Shown here: positions 24,453-38,600 of the stretch, piece by piece
How the letters are laid out: every line of letters starts with the position of its first letter
Position numbering within the stretch: position 1 is the first letter of the stretch
Source: Istiophorus platypterus
Taxonomy: Eukaryota; Chordata; Actinopteri; Istiophoriformes; Istiophoridae
Direction of reading: 5' to 3'
Assembly: GCA_016859345.1 (NCBI GenBank)
Contig: CM029114.1
Span: 16,942,501-17,006,500 of the forward strand
DNA length: 64,000 bases
Notes under the pieces: model-generated
Told to the model about the DNA's origin: nothing
The model's database searches: none
The model's input: the letters and a program-made list of their open reading frames with translations, nothing else
Made by a program: the position numbers and the translations under genes

Positions 24453-27400
24453 CTAAATCAGTGTATGACGCTGAAATTGTGCATGGGGTGCTAATTTTGA
24501 AGAATGAGAATGACGTTAATGATAATCAGCATAATAATCTTGCAATTATTTATTCAATTGATGAGATTATCATTTGGTCCAACAAATATTGAAAAGAGTG
24601 AAATTCTTTTTTTTTTTTTTTGAGCCCAGGACTACATCCTCAAATTGTTTGTTTGTCCAACCAAAATTCCAAAAGACAAGGCATAAAAATAACATGGCTG
24701 TGAAACAGAAAGTAGCAAATCTTCACATTTATGAAGCTGGGGACGGTGAATATTTTTGCTTGAAAATAACTTCATCAATTAACACAAAAATAGAAAAAAA
24801 ACACTCTTTAAAAAAAGTTAATTAAAGTTTGATTCTGTTACTTTTTACATGCTTTATGAAACTGAAACACAAACAGTAGCCTGAACATGGTAAAAATTAC
24901 CAAATGTTGCATGTGCAAACCACATTAACAGCAAGACCAAGAGCATCAGGCAGAGTCAGATGAGACGCGATGAGAAAACGAGCCTGCACAGACACAGCAT
25001 CCATGCACAGAGGACTGTCAGGCTCCTAATCAGTAGCACTAGTTATCAAAAAGGCTTACATACACATAAAATATAGAGCCAGTCTCCCATATCCAGATGC
25101 ACATGTTCTGTACACGATCAGTTTACTGCAGATGCTAGAGGTCAATACCAGGGGCAATTTTCACAGCTTTTGACTTGCTGTATTGACTTTTACTTCATGA
25201 CTCATTTATCCAAAGTTTCCTAATATTAAATTAGTCATCATCATCATATGAGAGTAGATTGCCACATCAGTGGAAACTGATTTTTCTTAGTACAGAAAGG
25301 CTGGATGTGGTAAAAAAAAAAAACTTTTATCGTTATATGACCCGAAGTTTTCACTCATGTTCTTTTGCTTTAATTCGGTTCATCTGCTTCAGAACATTGG
25401 AACCATTAATGCATTTGTTCTCTTCTGCAGACCCAAATGCCTGCTTGCTTCCAAGCTCTCCATTTCAGTGGCGAGCACACTGAGAAACTTACTAGTGTAA
25501 GCAGGAAAAAAGTCATAAGAAACAGTCTTTAATTATCGGAAATATGCTGGATTAATCATTGCTGTGCTGATTGAAAATGCTAAGGTCTCCATCATCTGGC
25601 ATGTTGAATGCATTAGAAAAAAATTATAAGTGATAAATAATACAGTAAATGACCAAGTCTAATAGGATTTTGTTATTCACCAGACATGAATACAGAAATA
25701 GGATGAAGAAAAAAAAAGTGCTATTTTGGAACACATCTTCCTTACTAGCAATTATGCTTTTATGCTTTGCATTAATATTTTGTGAACTGTTTCTTTTGTC
25801 TGCTGGTGCTTGTAAACATGTGTCTCTTAATTCTGTGTAGAAAAGCACAGCAGGACCTTGAGGCGTCCAGCTTTTCTGCTTCAAGAAACAAACCCCCATG
25901 AAAGTGAGTTATGGGATGCTGAAGGAATCAAGTCCTGAACACATAAGATGGGGTGTAAAAACAACAACAGAAAGAGGTTAAATCTTCACAATTAGCTTGC
26001 CTGGTAGACACAGCAGAGGATAAGGGTTAATGATACACCACAGCCCAATGTGATGAATGCTTGTTTGCATTCCAGCTCGACAGGAGAATGGGCCCAAAGC
26101 CACGGAAGGTGTCAATGTCAGTTTAGGAATATCACTCATGAGCAGCTTGAGGGGTGAATAAATGGATGCATTTGTCAGAGAGCTCTGTTATGGATCCGTG
26201 TGCATGCAGAGAATGAAACATGCTTGAAAATGGTTGCTGGTTGTCAGGAATTTAATGAGACTTGTGTGATGTTCTTTTGCAATAGTTTGACAAATGTTTT
26301 TATACAGCAGCACTGAGTATGCCATCATGGAAAAATGTACTTTCTGAAAAGGTTAAAAGGATACCCTAACCCTTTTTCTTTGCTGATGTTTTTCTCTACA
26401 GACATGCCTCCTGTCAAACTGACTAATAGGTCAGTGTATTTATTTATTCCCTGATGAATGATATGAGAAAACTCAGGCTTATGCTGTCAGCAGGCAGCTA
26501 ATATTTCGTCATGCACCGTCTTTGGAATCGGGCGCTCTGAAACCCTCAATCAGGTATGCATGTATTTCTCTGTATGTGTTTCTACGTAGCTGTATCTATA
26601 CGGAGCAACTGTGAGGTGTCTCCAGGCTTGTTTGCACAGGGATTCAGCTCCTGTTATCTTTACCTGCAGCAGTAGAAGAGGTGAGTAAACATACCCCCTT
26701 TCTTTTCTATCACCCCCACCCCCCCTTTCCACCTCCTCCTCCTCCTCTCTTTCTTTGACCCTTATTAGCTACGCTGAGGGCTTATGGCAGGCGATTCATC
26801 CCAGCACTGAGTAGTTGGCACACCTGCATGTGAGGTTGTGTTCCTCTTGTCCTCCTGGTTTCCTCCTCTTCTTCTTACCCATCCTCCCTCACTCCCATTT
26901 TTCACTCTCCCGCCGCCCCTCTGAACCTGGCTTTTTCCTCATCTCCTCCTATTCTCTGCAGCCCTTCCAGCAATCTTCCTGGGTTCTCATTCATCTTTGG
27001 CCTGCGCAGGGGATCACTTCACACCTCAGCTCTGTTTGTTTTGCTTGTCCTGTCATTCTTTAACCCACCCCAATGAATCCAAATAACTCAGTGTCTATGG
27101 GGGAACACTCATCCCATCCCACCCATACCACCACGACCTCCACAATCCCAGCAGACCCCCAACTCATCTCTGCTGACAGAGGGAGATGAGGGTGAGACAG
27201 GCTCAGGAATTTAAAGACTGCTGGCTTCCCCCTACTTCCTGTAACTCAAGTAAAACTATTTAATTTAGGACCTAAATAATTTCAGTAGTTGCTGGGATTG
27301 AGTATGCAAGTAATGTAAGTCTGTCTTTCTATATTCTAAAATTAGTATTTTGAGAAAAATTTGAAAAGCAACAACTTTTTTATCCCCAAAACAAAATCTA

Positions 27401-27561
27401 ATTTTAAAATTGTCTTGTTGCATAAGGAAGGATTCCTTTACCCCTATGATCTTGTTTTATTTTTGTGTAACTGCTAAAACCGGGATACTCACAAAAAATG
27501 ACAGAAGTGAGCTATGGTTGGCAAAAAAGAAAAAAAAGGAGAATAAAAGAGAGCACTGTAC

Positions 27562-27750
27562 CTTTGCAGGCTTTCCTGTGTGAGATGGGTTTGGACAGAT
27601 CTCGGTAGTAGCCCTCCTTGCAGTAGTGGCAGTGACGGCCTGCTGTGTTGTGGCGACAGTTGAGGCAGACTCCTCCACTCTTCCTTCCCGACAGCTTGTA
27701 CAGCTCCATGTTGAAACGACACCTTCGGGCGTGAAGGTTGCAGTTACAGG
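27562..27750 (-). CDS. ntn1: netrin-1 coding exon 2: LE2 (V-2) domain
   Basis: A 189-nt symmetric phase-1 exon encoding residues 342-404, which is exactly one laminin-type EGF module with eight cysteines (it begins ACNCNLHARRC and ends PISHRKACK). The acceptor is TCCTCCGCAG at 27751-27752 and the donor is G|GTACAG at 27561-27560. V-2 is known in the family as a receptor-contact module for DCC and UNC5. The residues visible here (NMELYKLSGRKSGG, CLNCRHNTAGRHCHYCKEGY) are the nearly invariant netrin-1 form, with small changes near the end (RDLSKPISH). It lies 34.9 kb of intron away from exon 1. An in-frame Met (residue 356, codon at 27707-27709) sits inside the exon. Confidence 0.97.
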
Positions 27751-30700
27751 CTGCGGAGGAAAACGGGATTTAAAAAGTTTAAATTAGCTTGGATTAAATA
27801 GGTTACAATAGAATTTGATGCTGTTTTTTACAACAAGCCTATCTGATAGTTGGTGATGTGATGAGCAAGTTGTGCTAAATCTGCGTGAATCTGTTGTAGT
27901 GTAGCATAGTTTGGCAGTTTACTGTTGATAGTGATACACAATTATAAAAGACATCTGCCACCTGATCAGAAATAAGTATAGTATAGGAAGTAAGCATTTC
28001 CAGGATTTTTTGTTTTTGTTTACGAGACTCAAATCTGACCTGATGCTCTTTTTTCTTTACCTTTCTCCAGCTCTCTTGTTCTGTCTCTTACTCAAGCGCT
28101 TCTCTGCTTCAGTAAGAGACAGAACTCCCCTCCTCTCATCCTCTCTCCTGCTCTCCAGAGTCTATACTGTAAGAAACTTAAAGTGAAGTCCTAGTACTAC
28201 CATTCCTCTATTCCCTGTAAATCCCTATGAGCATGTGCTAGACCCCTCACTGCCGCTTGTATACTGATGAGTACAGTTGCCAGCGCTGACTTTAATTAGC
28301 CGGCTGATGTTTATTCATGATTTTCTGGCAGCAAAGTGAGGCAGACATGCCCAACTTCATTAAGGCCTGAAGTCCGAGACACCGGTCCTCCACCACCACC
28401 GCAGACACATTCATGTATTATTAACAGCAGCACTTCTGATACAGTGTGTGGGTGCATACTGTACTTTATATGCATGTATACATATGGAAATGGGGATTAT
28501 CTGGGTCCAACTGAGTTTCCCTGGCTGGTTCATCTGTCCAGGTTTTTCTGCGCGACACCTCCGCTCTTTTTATCACCTGCCCATCATACAGGCAGCTCTT
28601 ACTTCCCCCTGCATCCCCCAGCCCGGCTTCTCTCTGGTTTATCTGTGTTCGCATTTTGTGTATTTACTGTGTGAATTTCTGGGTGTCTGTTTTGGGACCC
28701 CTGAGATTCCTTCTCTCTACTCCAAGGACCTAATTACAATATTCCTTCTAAAATACACATCCAGTACAATTACACGCACACAGACTAGAATCTCTGCGTT
28801 TTATCAGCAGTGGCTTGGCTTTCTCAGCTATCTGTCTTTCCTGCAGGACAGTGGCTGATTAATTAGTGATGTCGCTCTGCTTATTCTCCCTCCCTGTGTC
28901 AAAATGTTTTTTTTAATACCACGAGAATACAAGATAATATTTACTTGATATTCTTGCTGGAAATAAGATTTTGTGATGATTCACTTTGAATAATTTTGGG
29001 TTAAAATCATCACCTTTACTCTTGTATCCTGTGGACTCAGCCGACTGGATTTATTTCCCATTTTTTTCCCCTAAAGTGACACAGATCTGATTTTTTCATT
29101 GTTGTCTTAAGCTAGATTTACACCTGTGCATGACTCATGTTGTTTGCCTTTCAGACAGCAGAGCAGCGTCTATGTACCTGGCTTCACTGGAAAACCCCTA
29201 AAGCCCTCCAATAGCAACAACGTAAAAGTGTGTGTCACTTTACAGAACTGTTGAGATGTAAAAGATGTTATAGAGATGAAAGTGCATAAAACAGCCTTTC
29301 TTTCATAGATATTTTGTGACTAAAATGATATTTATTTTAACCACAGAGATCATAAAATAACAATGGATTAAACTCGTCCCTGTTTGGACAGCTCCCAAAC
29401 GTTCTGTGTCAGTGTGTTGAAAAACTCGAGCTGGCTGTCAGTCTAGCTCTGTCATTCCTGCTCTGGGCCACAGCTGGTGACAGCTATCTATGAGCTCGCC
29501 TGCAGGTAACAAGGATCCCTGCATAGAGGAATAAAGCTGGTGGGATTATCAGTGCATGGCCTCATACCTGCAGACACGTCTCTGTTACACTACAAAGATT
29601 GTTTCACACCCACCCTAAATGAAGACAAGGGAATTCTAGCCCATCGGACTACATGGCCCCGGCGAGAATAATGCTGTTGTCCTAGAAGGCCTGTTGGTTA
29701 TTGTAGAGGCGGTATACGACCTGCATATGAAGGTTTGGGGCAGAAGGACACATTGTGTCAGGAGGTAGGATATTATCTCAGATAATGGAGACGAGTGAGA
29801 ACCACTTTATCTCCTGTGTTACTGCGTTATTGTTGGCACAATTCCAAGCATTTCCTGCACACAGACTGTTTTTAAAAATTCATCATCACAGCCTTGTCCA
29901 AATTAAGGCGCTTTTGATTTAAAACAATTTGAAGATTTTGAGGCGATATGTGTCTGGCATGTCTGGCATGAACTTATCAGGTTTCCTGGGGTGTTACAAA
30001 ACATCAGCTTGCCGTTCAAGCATCTCATTTTTATCCATTCATGTCAAGTTACCTGTTTCCTTTTGTTATTCTCTATCAAGCAAATAATCAACTTGTGTTT
30101 AAAGATAACATTATGATGTATGTTATGTTCAAAAACCCCTATGGCACTGGACTTCCCAAGGTTTCTTTGCTTTCAAATTCTGCATTAATGTATTTTACCA
30201 GATTCAGTACTGTGCCAATACCAGGTTATCTCCCAAATATTATGAGTTAAATTGCAGACTTTGTACAGGATTGAAACAGAAACATGGAAAGAGCATGAGT
30301 TTTAACTTCCAGATCAAAATGACTTGGTTTGTCAACAGCATCAGCTCATTAAAAACCACCACGTCATCTCAGTCAAAGCCCAGTTCAGTGGCAGAAATTA
30401 AAACTCTTGCGTCAAGCATTTATAATAGAGCAGCAGCTGCTGTCTTATTTTCCCTTAGAGGTAAAGCAAAAGTAGGTGACATAAAACATGGCAGCCACAA
30501 GCAACTGGTGAGATCATTACTATTAACCTCTAAAGGTTAAAAAGAGAGATTAAAAAAAAGAGCTGAGGATTTTGTTAAAACTAGTCCATCCCTTTACATT
30601 ATGTGAAATACACACTTTGTTCCTTTCTTCATCGCATTCCATAAAAAAATCCTGAGAACAAAGCACTATATTTGGAAGTGGAGGTGAAGGTTTCCTCTGT

Positions 30701-32425
30701 TTCATTTTTCCTAGGAGACACAAGCACGCATGCACAACACTCCACACCTGCTCTTTACAACCAGCAGCATTCAGGGTTTGTGCCCTTCAGTGGAGACAAA
30801 AAAGCTGAGCTGTAGTTTATTTCAGGCAAGCAATCAGCTCACACACCTTCACGGCAAACAAAGAAGTCACGCCACAATACACACACGCACACACACATAT
30901 AAAATGAGCCAGGTGCACTTTTAAGAGGAGTTTGCTCCTAGCTTCTAGTTATTCAACATTTAATCTTTCTGTTACTATGAGAACAATAAATTACATTCAA
31001 GAATAGGAATAACTACAAATATCTGAAAAAAGAGAAAAAATACCATTATCAAGTACATTTTGAGTAGCTTTGTGAATTAAAATGTGCTGAATTTTAATAT
31101 GGATAATTTAATAAGGACTAAATTTTCCCCTAAAGTGTTTTGCCTGTTTTCAATCGAGTTAACAGTTTCAGGTTGGATTAGTGAGGTGGCGGCCGTCTGT
31201 AACTGCCCTCAGGTGAGCAGTAAAAAGAAGTGTGAACTGATACCTTTAAATGAAGTGTAATTGAATTAGCTGGACAATAGCTAAGCTTATTCAATGCTTT
31301 TCAACACCTCCTGTAAAGTGGACCACAACTATCTGAGAGCTGCATTTGAGACTTGCAGCTGTCAGAAAGTTTTAACTTCCAACTGCAGAATTTAACAGGA
31401 AACTGATTTGTTTATCGGCTGTTGCTGTTACCCGCACATCCTAGGAAACCATGGGGCCTCAGCATGGTGTTTGAGTATGTTTTGGAAAGTTGGCTAATTA
31501 GTTTCTTTGAGTGGTTCCCAGCCTCTATCAACTGACCTCGGTCCCACAGCAGCACAGAAGCAGCCTTCCCTCGGCTAATTAGAGAGAAAATTCAACCCAC
31601 AGAGCCGGAGGTTGAGGTTAAGCTCATCGTACTTGCGATAAGCCTGGTAATTGAGCAGCGTCGGTCACAACCTCGATTTGTTCTAAAGAGACACTAAAGC
31701 AGCTGATCTCTGCCACTTTCACTCCAAATCCACATGCTGGATTTGTTCAAGCTGCTGGCTCTTCACTTCACTGATGATACAAGAAAAAAACTACTTGGGC
31801 AACGATTAGGAACTTGAAAAGGGAAAGCCTGTTGTATTTTTGTACAATATGAGGCCATATAATATATCTCACCAACCCCAGTGAAAAAAAACTGTCTTCT
31901 CCATCATCGATAATTTCATAAAACAGAAATTCCCTGTCTTTTTGTAAGGACTGTAAGGTCCACAGTTCTCAGGAGATGTCAGCCTCCCTGCTGCCATCAC
32001 CTCCAGCGCTCACCCAAACAGGACAGAATACCAAAACCCAACACCACCGCCTGCTAGTGGGGAACCAGCAGGAGCTCTGCTTTTCTGTCTGCCGCTTTTA
32101 AACAAACACCAAGGGGAGTCCACCCATGAAAAGTTTACTTTTAATCCAAAGGTTTCCCCTAAAAAAAAGTAATCGGATTAACTTCTAACCCCCCCACAGA
32201 AGAAAATGAAAAAATATTGGGTGTCCCCTGCCTTTACTATGTTTGGGGTTGGAAAGGGTTTAGGAGAGAGGAAATAAAGTAGTATGTGTTCAACTTATTT
32301 TTGCAAATATTGTCATAAACTGTGCCCCAAAATATCTGGGACAACTTGGTTCTCTGTCTAAACTGCATGTTCATTTAATTAGATGATAGAAGTCTGTAAA
32401 GCATCCCTCTATCATTCTCCCTCAA

Positions 32426-32430
<5 letters not shown>

Positions 32431-32520
<90 letters not shown>
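32431..32520. repeat. (CA)45 microsatellite
   Basis: Ninety bases of uninterrupted CA, followed after about 70 bp by a CT-rich run (32594-32626). Likely highly polymorphic in length. Confidence 0.97.
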
Positions 32521-32523
<3 letters not shown>

Positions 32524-32593
32524 TATCTGGATGCACAGTGCTCGGGTGACCTGCCCTCGGACTTGCTAACTTGCAGGCAGCCACGTTCTGTTT

Positions 32594-32626
<33 letters not shown>
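32594..32626. repeat. CT microsatellite
   Basis: A run of CT dinucleotides interrupted once by TTT, close to the (CA)45 repeat. Confidence 0.9.
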
Positions 32627-35600
32627 GTCTGGGGGTCGGATTTTTGGGGGAAAAGGATAAACATGCCAGGAAAGTTTGGGAGGTTTGCGGCTTGTCATGG
32701 CCGAAACACTAGGTTCATATGTGTTGAACACAAAACCCCCCGTGGATGCAATTCAGAGATCCGGTGAGTGAACATCTGATGCGTACATTTGATCATAGGA
32801 CACAAAAGAGGTGCAAGATGTAAATGCCATGAAGGCCACTCAAGAAAATCCCTGTGTTTGAGTGCAATAAATTTAGAAACCTATTCATAAGCGTCTGCTG
32901 TTGATGCCTAGATATACTTTCCATTAAATGTTAATTACACCATTACATGATTCCTTTAACATTTACTTGTTTTTTAAGAAAAGACCAGGCAGTATTGGGA
33001 AGAGTAGTGTATTTCGGCCAAAGTACTACACAAAAGATATAAAAATACATGGAGACATGATACGCACACACATACACAGACAAAATGTTACCTCTGCTGG
33101 TTAGAAATTAACTGCGGACTTGAAGTAAAAAAAATAAATATAATAAATATATAAATAAAATACATTAATGCAACAAACATTTGGGTGACATCATATTTGT
33201 GAAAAACTATTTCTTGGCAGAGAATTTTATTACTTTGGGTGTAAGGTAATTGACAGGAAGTAGAAGTAGCAATTTCACACTGTAAAAATGCTCCATTACA
33301 AGTCTTGTATTGAATATATTAGTAAAGTAAACGTTTTATCAGCAAATGTGTTTACTACAGTATTTCTAAACTTCAAGTACTCAGTGTAGAAATATGTTCC
33401 CCATATGTTTTATACTTTAATATATATATTTTTAGATTATTATATTTATGATAGTAATAAATGGGGAAGCAGTGTTAGCGTTGTAGTTGGCTGAGAGTAG
33501 AGCTGATTTTTTTCACCATTTTATAGACGGTTGGGTAGTTTACTCTATTAAACTGTATCATATTTATACGCTCTATAGCACCATGTGCATATAAAATATA
33601 AATTTGTAAAGTAACTAGTATCTATAGTTGGATAAATGTAGTTGACTAAAGATTACAACATTTCCCTCTAAATTATAGTGGCGTAGATGCTTAATCTGGC
33701 ATGACATGGAAATAGACAATGTGAGCTAAACGTATCTCAAATTTGTACATTAGTAGAGTCCTTGAGTAAATGTTCCCACAAATGTTAACGTAAAAAAATC
33801 TGTTAAAAAAAAAAAATTATAATGAAGCTGATAAAAATTGTATAGTTTGTTTTTTAAACTGCACAAGACTGATGGTAAACAGACAGAAAAATGTTACTGT
33901 TAGTAAAACAACATTTCAACAATTAGCAAAAAATGACAAAAATAAAAAATAAAAAAGAACAGACGTTGTCCATTAATGTCGGGCATTTTTTTCATGACAA
34001 CAGACACCACAAGCAATCATTTTGGGGCCAGATTCATTCTTTGTTGATATTTCCTCATGGAGAAGTGATTTAAAAACATGATGCTGGTGAGAGGTACCTC
34101 TAGTAGCACCTCATATTTGATTAATGTTGGAACACACGAATAAAGAGAATACAGTTCGCTGGCAATGGCATTTCACTATGAAGAAATAATCGCCCGTCAT
34201 CGATAATGACTGTTTCTCCCAAAACAACGGAAGAATTTCACTTTTTCAAAAGCCTCCATAATAACTGTTGAACCAAAACACAGAATGATGTGAAATTGCG
34301 GAAGTATTTATGTTCACTCTATAACAAAGTATCGAATATTTTGCCCTCTGTTACATATCAACTGATAAATCTGTTTGGTGGAAAATTCTTAATTTAATTG
34401 CATCCTGTTTCCAGGCTCTATGTTTAACTGTTTATTTAGCCTCTTATAAATTAGAACAATACTTGTTTCATCTTGTGTCTGTTGATCCAGACACTGGCAG
34501 GATGAAGGTGGGAATTTCTAAATAATGTGTGAAGTAAAAGAAGGTATTTGGGGGATTGAGATGATAGATGAACCACTCAACAGTGCTCCACTGTCTTGTT
34601 TTTTCTGTTCTCTATTAGATTAAATGATGGCTTTATATAAATGTCCTTTACTATTACCAGCTCAATTCATCCTTTTAAAAAAGCAAATTATTTTTTCTTT
34701 CATTAATTGTTGCCACAATATATTGAGTTGCTGTACAAAAGGATAAACAGACATCTTTGCAGCATATTAAACCACAAAAAGTGCCATGTTTTCACCACGC
34801 CTTTTTTATGTGGACTCAGTAAAATAAAATCCAAACAAAGGAAAAAACAAGACTGATTTGACAACACTAATAAAACTTGCAGTGTTCTTAAAAAAACAGA
34901 AACCACGACTGTAAATTTCCAAGTTTTCAGAGGCTTTTGCAAGAACATCTGAAATCTGGATAAATAGAAAACCAAACTGCACTGCGACAAAAACAAGCCA
35001 CCACTTTTTATGAAAACAATATGAACAAATATAATGTGATAAAGTCGACTGAAAAATAGGAATTTATTCTAAGACGTCAAAAACTTTCATGAAAGAAACT
35101 GACCCTTTCAGGTTCCAAAACATTTCGTTAACCTCATTTTTATTTCCATCTTCACATTTCTGCTGCAATGCAGTGCTGCAAGGATTAAACAAAGCAAAGA
35201 GAGGGAGAAAACAGAAGGAGGCGGAAAAGAAGGGTACCAATCGTGATAATGTGTGGGGAGTTTGGGGTCAGCTCTGGTCTGTGTGTATCGGGGAGCACCC
35301 TGGGAATGCTATCAAACTCCGGGGTGATGGAACAAGGGTGTAGGCGAGTGGGAAGAGGGAAGACAAAGCAGGATGAGGCACCCACTGCAGAGATTATGTC
35401 AGGCTAATTTAATTCCTTTATTGCAGCCAATTAGCTGCAGCACTTTAGCCCCCTGTGAGCCCTCTACCTCTCTTCACTCAGTCTCTAATGACCCCAACTA
35501 AACTCTGGATCTCAGCTGCCCCAAAAGAAAGCCATGTTTCACACCTGCTGTATTTTTAATAAGCATTTTGTCTCACAGACACTGTACCAAGGACAAGAGT

Positions 35601-38600
35601 GAGAGTGAGAAGAAGGAGGAAACTAGAGAGCGATAAGGAGGAAAAAATAAAAATCTCGGTAAGGAAAAGATGAAGTGGAAAAGGGAGGGAAAGAGATCAG
35701 TGTACTGCTTGTTAAATCCCAAGCCTAACTTGAGGAGACTTGGCTAATTGAGATCAAGTCATACAGAATATTCATCAGTCCTGCAGGGTTATCAAAGGCA
35801 GATTAAATATGCGTTGAGGACTGATTTCCAGTGGACAGATTCCATTTGCATCCAAACAGCCTTTACTCACTTGTCTGACCCTTTTTTCATATCACTCAAG
35901 CTTTTATTTATTTCTCCTTCCTTTATTTCATAATTTAATACTCAGATGTTTTCTCATATTTGGGCAAATTATGCATTTCCCAGTGCACGCAGGCAGAGCC
36001 TCCGGTGCATCTTCTGTCAGTGGGCGATAAAATGTAGTCTGATTATCCGACCGATGCAATTAAAGAGCTGTGAGAACCGCCTTGCCTCGGTGCAAGCAGG
36101 GATCCCTCATGAAGCTATTAGCATTGGAGCGAAGGTTAATGTTAAGCAACGGATTTACAGTAGAGTGCAGAGGAAATACCAGCAGAGCAGGGCACAGCTT
36201 CAAATCTATACAGCTCTTTACACGCGTTACATCTTCATGTATTTTATTTTAACTGTAAGAACAATCTTACATGTATGAAAATATAATGTGCTAAATATAT
36301 AAAAAGTAACTGAAACTAAGATTTTGTTTGATCAAAAACAGAAAAATTATTTTTCGCTCCGTTTAGATGACCGTCTCAGGATCCATAGTATTTCCTCAGC
36401 AACAAATTGGCTCAGTTAGGTTCCATTTCATTAAATGTGATAAACTGTAACGGTGATATATTAATCCGTGATTGATTATTTATTGGTATTTGAATGTTGC
36501 CTTTGTATCCATTGTACCCATTTGTAATTATTGCCCTGTATGTTTTAATGTTCCTGTGTTGTTTTTTTTTGTTGTTTTTTTCAAATCTGGGCTGTACTAG
36601 TTCTAATATGTACTATCTCTGCATATAATTCCCCTTTGTACACGGAGGGGCAGACATAGTCAACATAGTCTCATAAAATTGTTGTACTGCACTATTGCTA
36701 AATTTTCTGTATCTACAGCTGCAAGAGTGTTCTAAAAAAATACTTAGTCCATGTAACTTTACACAAAAGCAAACACATTCATAAAGGTATCGTTTTTTCT
36801 CTGGTTTGGCCTTCAATACACATGAAGCTCACATTTTCCATCCACAGAATGAATTTCTTATATTTTGAACTGAAGCAGGAGAAAATAGAGCTTTCTAAAA
36901 AATAAGAAAAACCTGCCCACCTCATGTGTCCTCAGGTGCCTCATTGTCACATGATCAGTGTCTGAGAATCTAAACCTGCTGGTATTTCATTAAACCATTT
37001 TCTGCATTTTCCTCTGAAGATGTCAGAAAACCACTTGATTGAAGTGGCATGAAGCTGATGGGTTGGGTGGCCTGTCTGTCCATTAGAGGATATAAAACAC
37101 TGTTTCAGCCTGACCTGCGTACTTTTCACATTCGACACATTAACACCATTTTAAATTCATCTACTGTACATTTGTATGCGCGCCACCTCACAATCTGCAG
37201 CAGCCTCCGGCAGCAGGCTAGCTTGCTCCATGCTGAGTTAAAGGGCCCATATATTCACTCTCCGTCCTCATGTGGGGGCTAATAAGGCCTTTCCTTTTTC
37301 AAGAGTCTAACTAGCCACACAGAGGCACAACAACAAAGAAAGGCCTAATGGCCTCCAATTTCCCGCATTAGTGCCCATTTAATGGCTGACCTGCCCTCTC
37401 GTTAGGCTGCGCAGCATGGGAGCACTTCTCAGCTTTGGTGCGTGCACACACACACATAGAGTACTTCAGCCCTCCACAGGCACACTGCCTTGGGCCCCTG
37501 AAACACTTCCACCCCACGCTGAGACTGCATAATAGGCCAGTTTGTAAAAGGGCTGGCCTGTGATCAGTGGTGCATCCATTTGCTGAGTAATCAACGGTCT
37601 TTTGTCTGAGTGGTGTGTATAGAGGAGTGTGTCTGTGTGTGTGTACATGAGAAGGTGTGCGTGCATGTGTTTTTGAAAAATTGTGCACTTGCATGAGAGA
37701 CAGCGAGAGAGGGAAGGAGACAGATTCTCTCTGCCCATCTGTCTTTATTTGTGCGCCCATCATTCTTAAAGTGTGTGTCTTCATGTGAGTGTTTGCGAGA
37801 GTAATTCCGAGATAAAGTGGCGCTGCCTGGAAAGGATCTCCCCAAATTCATGTCTATGGGAAAAAAACAGCTGACATACAGTGCGGGAATAAAGGGAACC
37901 CGGCTAGAGCCACGGAGGGGTTGATGAGGGTGCGTTGTGTGTATGTCAGCTATGCCATAAAAATGCCATGGGTGGAGGATGACATTGGCAGGTCCTATTC
38001 AGGGCTATAGCGTTGAAAGGGTCTTTAGGGTGAATAAAGATTCCTTAGGCCTGTCAGGTCCCCATAGCTCCCCAGTGAACAATACCCACTAAGTGCAGCT
38101 GTCTTAATAGCGTGAGGGACTGACAGCTTTAGGAGCAATGCGATGCTCTGAGCAGCATCTGCGCAAACTATCCAAACAACGCTCCGCTGTGTGATAACAT
38201 AATACAACCTAACAGGATAGTATAGTGTTTGCCAGAGAGTTCTGAGAGTGAATGCTGCCTGTACGTTTCTTTTTTACATAAATCTTTAAAAAACCTGACC
38301 TGACAGCGTTGGCAGAGCTGTATCACCTCGATGCTCAGAAACCTCATGTGTGAACGGATGTAGTGGCATGATAGCAAAAGATCCAGCCTGAGTGCAATGC
38401 TGTTTTGGAACTAACTGGATTTACAGTTACCGTAGCAGAAAGACCTAAAATCTCCGCTTTTACTTATGAGAGCGGTTGGGTTTTTATTGAGGGGCTTGGA
38501 CTGTGAATGCTGTATAAATGTACTGTTAGACTGAGGGAGAAATGTTTCCTTTGCAAAGTAAGCATGGATTACTAAAACAAGTGGCTGGCATTTTTTCCTG

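Larger units (their letters stand above)
19308..27561 (-). other. ntn1 intron 2 (8254 bp)
   Basis: Bounded by GTACAG at 27561 and CCTCACAG at 19308. It holds a 47-nt TG repeat (21163-21209), a TGCG repeat (21377-21407), a C-rich run (about 22210-22221), a GA repeat (23836-23880), a TTTTG repeat (24417-24445) and pyrimidine-rich tracts (26699-26757 and about 26840-26960). No gene was recognised. Confidence 0.85.
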
